Origin: Sphingobacterium kitahiroshimense
Lineage (GTDB): Bacteria > Bacteroidota > Bacteroidia > Sphingobacteriales > Sphingobacteriaceae
Direction of reading: 5' to 3'
DNA: 64,000 nt
Assembly (NCBI RefSeq): GCF_025961315.1
Contig: NZ_JAOQNK010000001.1
Location: 5,456,001-5,520,000 of the forward strand
Part shown: positions 62,204 through 64,000 of the stretch, piece by piece
Numbering within the stretch: position 1 is the stretch's first letter
Layout: each line of letters starts with the position of its first letter
Translations under genes and position numbers: made by a program
Notes under the pieces: model-generated
Databases searched by the model: none
Seen by the model: the letters and a program-made list of their open reading frames with translations, nothing else
What the model was told of the DNA's origin: nothing

Positions 62204-63871
62204 ATGAAAAAGCCGAGAAAATTTGGACTGTATACGACTGCTTTATTTTGCTTGTGGATGATTGCCCCATCTTATGGTCAAATTACTGAAAGGCCACGTC
62301 CTAAAGAATGGGATCTACTTGTTGAAGGTGCTCGCTTTAAAGATCGTTTTCTACCTATGCCTAAAGGAAAAGTTATAACTGGAAGTGATTGGGGAGCGGA
62401 GGGAGTGCGGAAACGATATATTGATAATGGAATTGAAGATGGTGAGCGATCGTACTGGGGCGGTAACATCTTAAAAGGCGACGATGGTAAGTTTCATCTT
62501 TATGTATGTGGATGGCCTGAAAGTTCAGAGAAAGGACATATGGAATGGCCGAATTCAATTGTATACCATACGGTTAGTGATAATTCAATTGGACCATACA
62601 AAATTGTTGATACTATAGGTAAAGGACATAATCCTGAAATTTTCAGAGCGAAAAATGGTAAGTATGTGATTTCTGTGATCAATGGTTACTACATATCTGA
62701 TAGCTATAACGGCCCTTGGAAGTATGAGAAATTTGTATTTGATCAACGGGATCGTCCTATCATCGAAGGTTTGTCAAACCTAACCTTTGCAAAACGTGAG
62801 GATGGCTCTAATTTGATGGTGTGCCGAGGTGGTGGTATCTGGTTTAGTGAAACAGGTTTAAGTCCTTATAATCAGATAACAGATAAACGTATATATCCAG
62901 CTGTTGATGGAGAGTTCGAAGATCCAGTTGTTTGGCGCGATCATATTCAGTATTATCTTATTGTAAATGATTGGTTGGGACGAATTGCTTTTTATCAGCG
63001 TTCTAAAGATGGTGTAAATTGGATAACTGATCCAGGAGAAGCTTATACCACTGGTATATCTTTTCATCAGGATGGTGTAAAGGAAGATTGGTTTAAGTAT
63101 GAGCGCATTAAAGTGTTGCAGGATAAGTACGGTCGAGCTTATCAGGCTAACTTCGCCGTTATTGATGTTTTAAAGTTGGAAGATAAACCGAATGACCAAC
63201 ATAGTTCAAAAAATATTTCGATTCCATTGAACCCTGGAATGCTGATGGAAATGTTGAATACAGAACTACCATCTTTAAATACAAAATTTGTCCGTGTCAA
63301 AGTGTTAAAAGAGCCTAATTTTGATCCTGCTAAGGAATTGGATTTACAAACATTGCGATTTGGAAAATCAGAGCTTGTTAATTATGGAAAAGGGAGCCGT
63401 GCAACTAAAATAGAAAACACAAAAGATGGGGTTATCATTACATTTGAGAATAGTGGGCATGGGTTAACTCAAGATGAATTTGCTCCAAAATTAATTGGTA
63501 AGTCCAGGTCGGGAAAGCTTCTTTTTGGTTATACCAGAGTGCCTTGGGTGGCATATAACGAAGCGATTTTATCAGCTAGAAAGCCGATCGTGGATAAAAC
63601 AAAAGATCAGCAAGTTTTCGAAGTACAGGTGGATAATTTTGGGCTAGTGAAATCTAAGGAAAGTAAGTTAGAATTATATATTCTTGATGGTGAAAAGAAA
63701 ACTTTGATCGCTAGTGGACCGATAGCTCCACTTGATCCTTATGCCATGAGCAAAATTACATTAACAGGAATTATGCCATTAACAAAGGTGGCGAATAATC
63801 CAATGAAACTTGTTATTCACGAAAAAGGTGTTCAAAAGTCAACATTTAATTTTGATTTGAAACTTGATTAA
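62204..63871 (+). CDS. Secreted five-bladed beta-propeller glycoside-hydrolase-like protein (GH43/GH117-like fold)
   Basis: A 555-residue secreted protein (signal peptide to SYGQ). The first ~370 residues show propeller repeats typical of clan GH-F-like enzymes: SYWGGNILKGDDGKFHLYVCGW, GKGHNPEIFRAKNGKYVISV, ISDSYNGPWKYEKF, DGEFEDPVVWRDHIQYYLIVND. The EDPVVW and HNPEIF motifs are the sort that carry active-site carboxylates in such folds. Residues ~440-555 look like Ig-like beta-sandwich. I cannot assign a CAZy family with certainty; alpha-L-arabinofuranosidase or anhydro-L-galactosidase-type activities are possible. It is alone on the plus strand, divergent from SusC/D pair 3. Confidence 0.7.
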   Translation: MKKPRKFGLYTTALFCLWMIAPSYGQITERPRPKEWDLLVEGARFKDRFLPMPKGKVITGSDWGAEGVRKRYIDNGIEDGERSYWGGNILKGDDGKFHLYVCGWPESSEKGHMEWPNSIVYHTVSDNSIGPYKIVDTIGKGHNPEIFRAKNGKYVISVINGYYISDSYNGPWKYEKFVFDQRDRPIIEGLSNLTFAKREDGSNLMVCRGGGIWFSETGLSPYNQITDKRIYPAVDGEFEDPVVWRDHIQYYLIVNDWLGRIAFYQRSKDGVNWITDPGEAYTTGISFHQDGVKEDWFKYERIKVLQDKYGRAYQANFAVIDVLKLEDKPNDQHSSKNISIPLNPGMLMEMLNTELPSLNTKFVRVKVLKEPNFDPAKELDLQTLRFGKSELVNYGKGSRATKIENTKDGVIITFENSGHGLTQDEFAPKLIGKSRSGKLLFGYTRVPWVAYNEAILSARKPIVDKTKDQQVFEVQVDNFGLVKSKESKLELYILDGEKKTLIASGPIAPLDPYAMSKITLTGIMPLTKVANNPMKLVIHEKGVQKSTFNFDLKLD

Positions 63872-63890
63872 TCTTATTTTTTGATGTAGG

Positions 63891-63924
63891 AAATCCAGCA
63901 AGTATACATTTGCTGGATTTTTTA
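63891..63924 (+). terminator. Terminator after the beta-propeller gene
   Basis: AAATCCAGCAA (63891-63901) pairs exactly with TTGCTGGATTT (63910-63920), 8-base loop, followed by TTT. Confidence 0.88.
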
Positions 63925-64000
63925 ATTTTTAGTGTATGTGGGTAAATTTTCAATAATTTATACTGAAAGAGATGTTGTATGTGATATTATGAGGTATTAT

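Overview
The window is a carbohydrate-utilisation region from a Bacteroidota genome, most likely a Sphingobacterium/Pedobacter-like soil or plant-associated member. The evidence is three SusC/SusD outer-membrane pairs, signal peptides ending in AQ or GQ, lipoboxes followed by acidic/Lys residues, AT-rich intergenic DNA, candidate TAnnTTTG promoter elements and the lack of obvious Shine-Dalgarno sequences. I saw no tRNA, rRNA, insertion sequence, CRISPR array or phage gene. The species is not determinable from the window.

Layout. 1-6706: end of a beta-helix/PDZ protein cut by the window edge, then SusC/D pair 1. 6708-18720: AraC regulator (minus), GH29 fucosidase, SDR, zinc dehydrogenase and a terminator; then L-fuconate dehydratase, SSS symporter, lipoprotein mutarotase, GH95 fucosidase and a second SDR. 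18745-31940: GH2, SusC/D pair 2, GH29 subfamily-B-like fucosidase and a three-domain esterase-like protein. 31994-35234 (minus): AraC regulator followed by a divergent GH95-like protein. 35371-43880: GH2, SSS symporter, RraA-like protein, GH2. 43978-46960: mandelate-racemase-group dehydratase, SDR, SMP-30-type lactonase. 47032-53415: divergent pair of related AraC regulators, MFS sugar porter, SDR, D-galactonate dehydratase (DgoD), HpcH/HpaI aldolase. 53425-56753: remnant of a lost gene and a fourth GH2. 57014-61710 (minus): SusC/D pair 3. 62204-63871: beta-propeller glycosidase-like protein.

How it could work together (inference): SusC/D pairs import fucosylated, galactose-rich oligosaccharides. 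GH29 and GH95 enzymes remove alpha-L-fucose (or L-galactose) and four LacZ-like GH2 enzymes remove beta-linked galactose or a related sugar. SSS and MFS permeases take monosaccharides across the inner membrane. Catabolism appears oxidative rather than isomerase/kinase based: sugar dehydrogenases (four SDRs, one zinc dehydrogenase), a lactonase, three different enolase-superfamily dehydratases (FucD, DgoD and one of unknown specificity), then a pyruvate-releasing HpcH/HpaI aldolase and possibly the RraA-like protein. No fucose isomerase, fuculokinase or fuculose-phosphate aldolase, no galactokinase, no sulfatase and no clear endo-acting depolymerase is present here. Regulation appears to rest on four AraC proteins. 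A recurring GGTAATAT element, in three places part of a direct repeat with 21-bp spacing, lies upstream of several of the genes.
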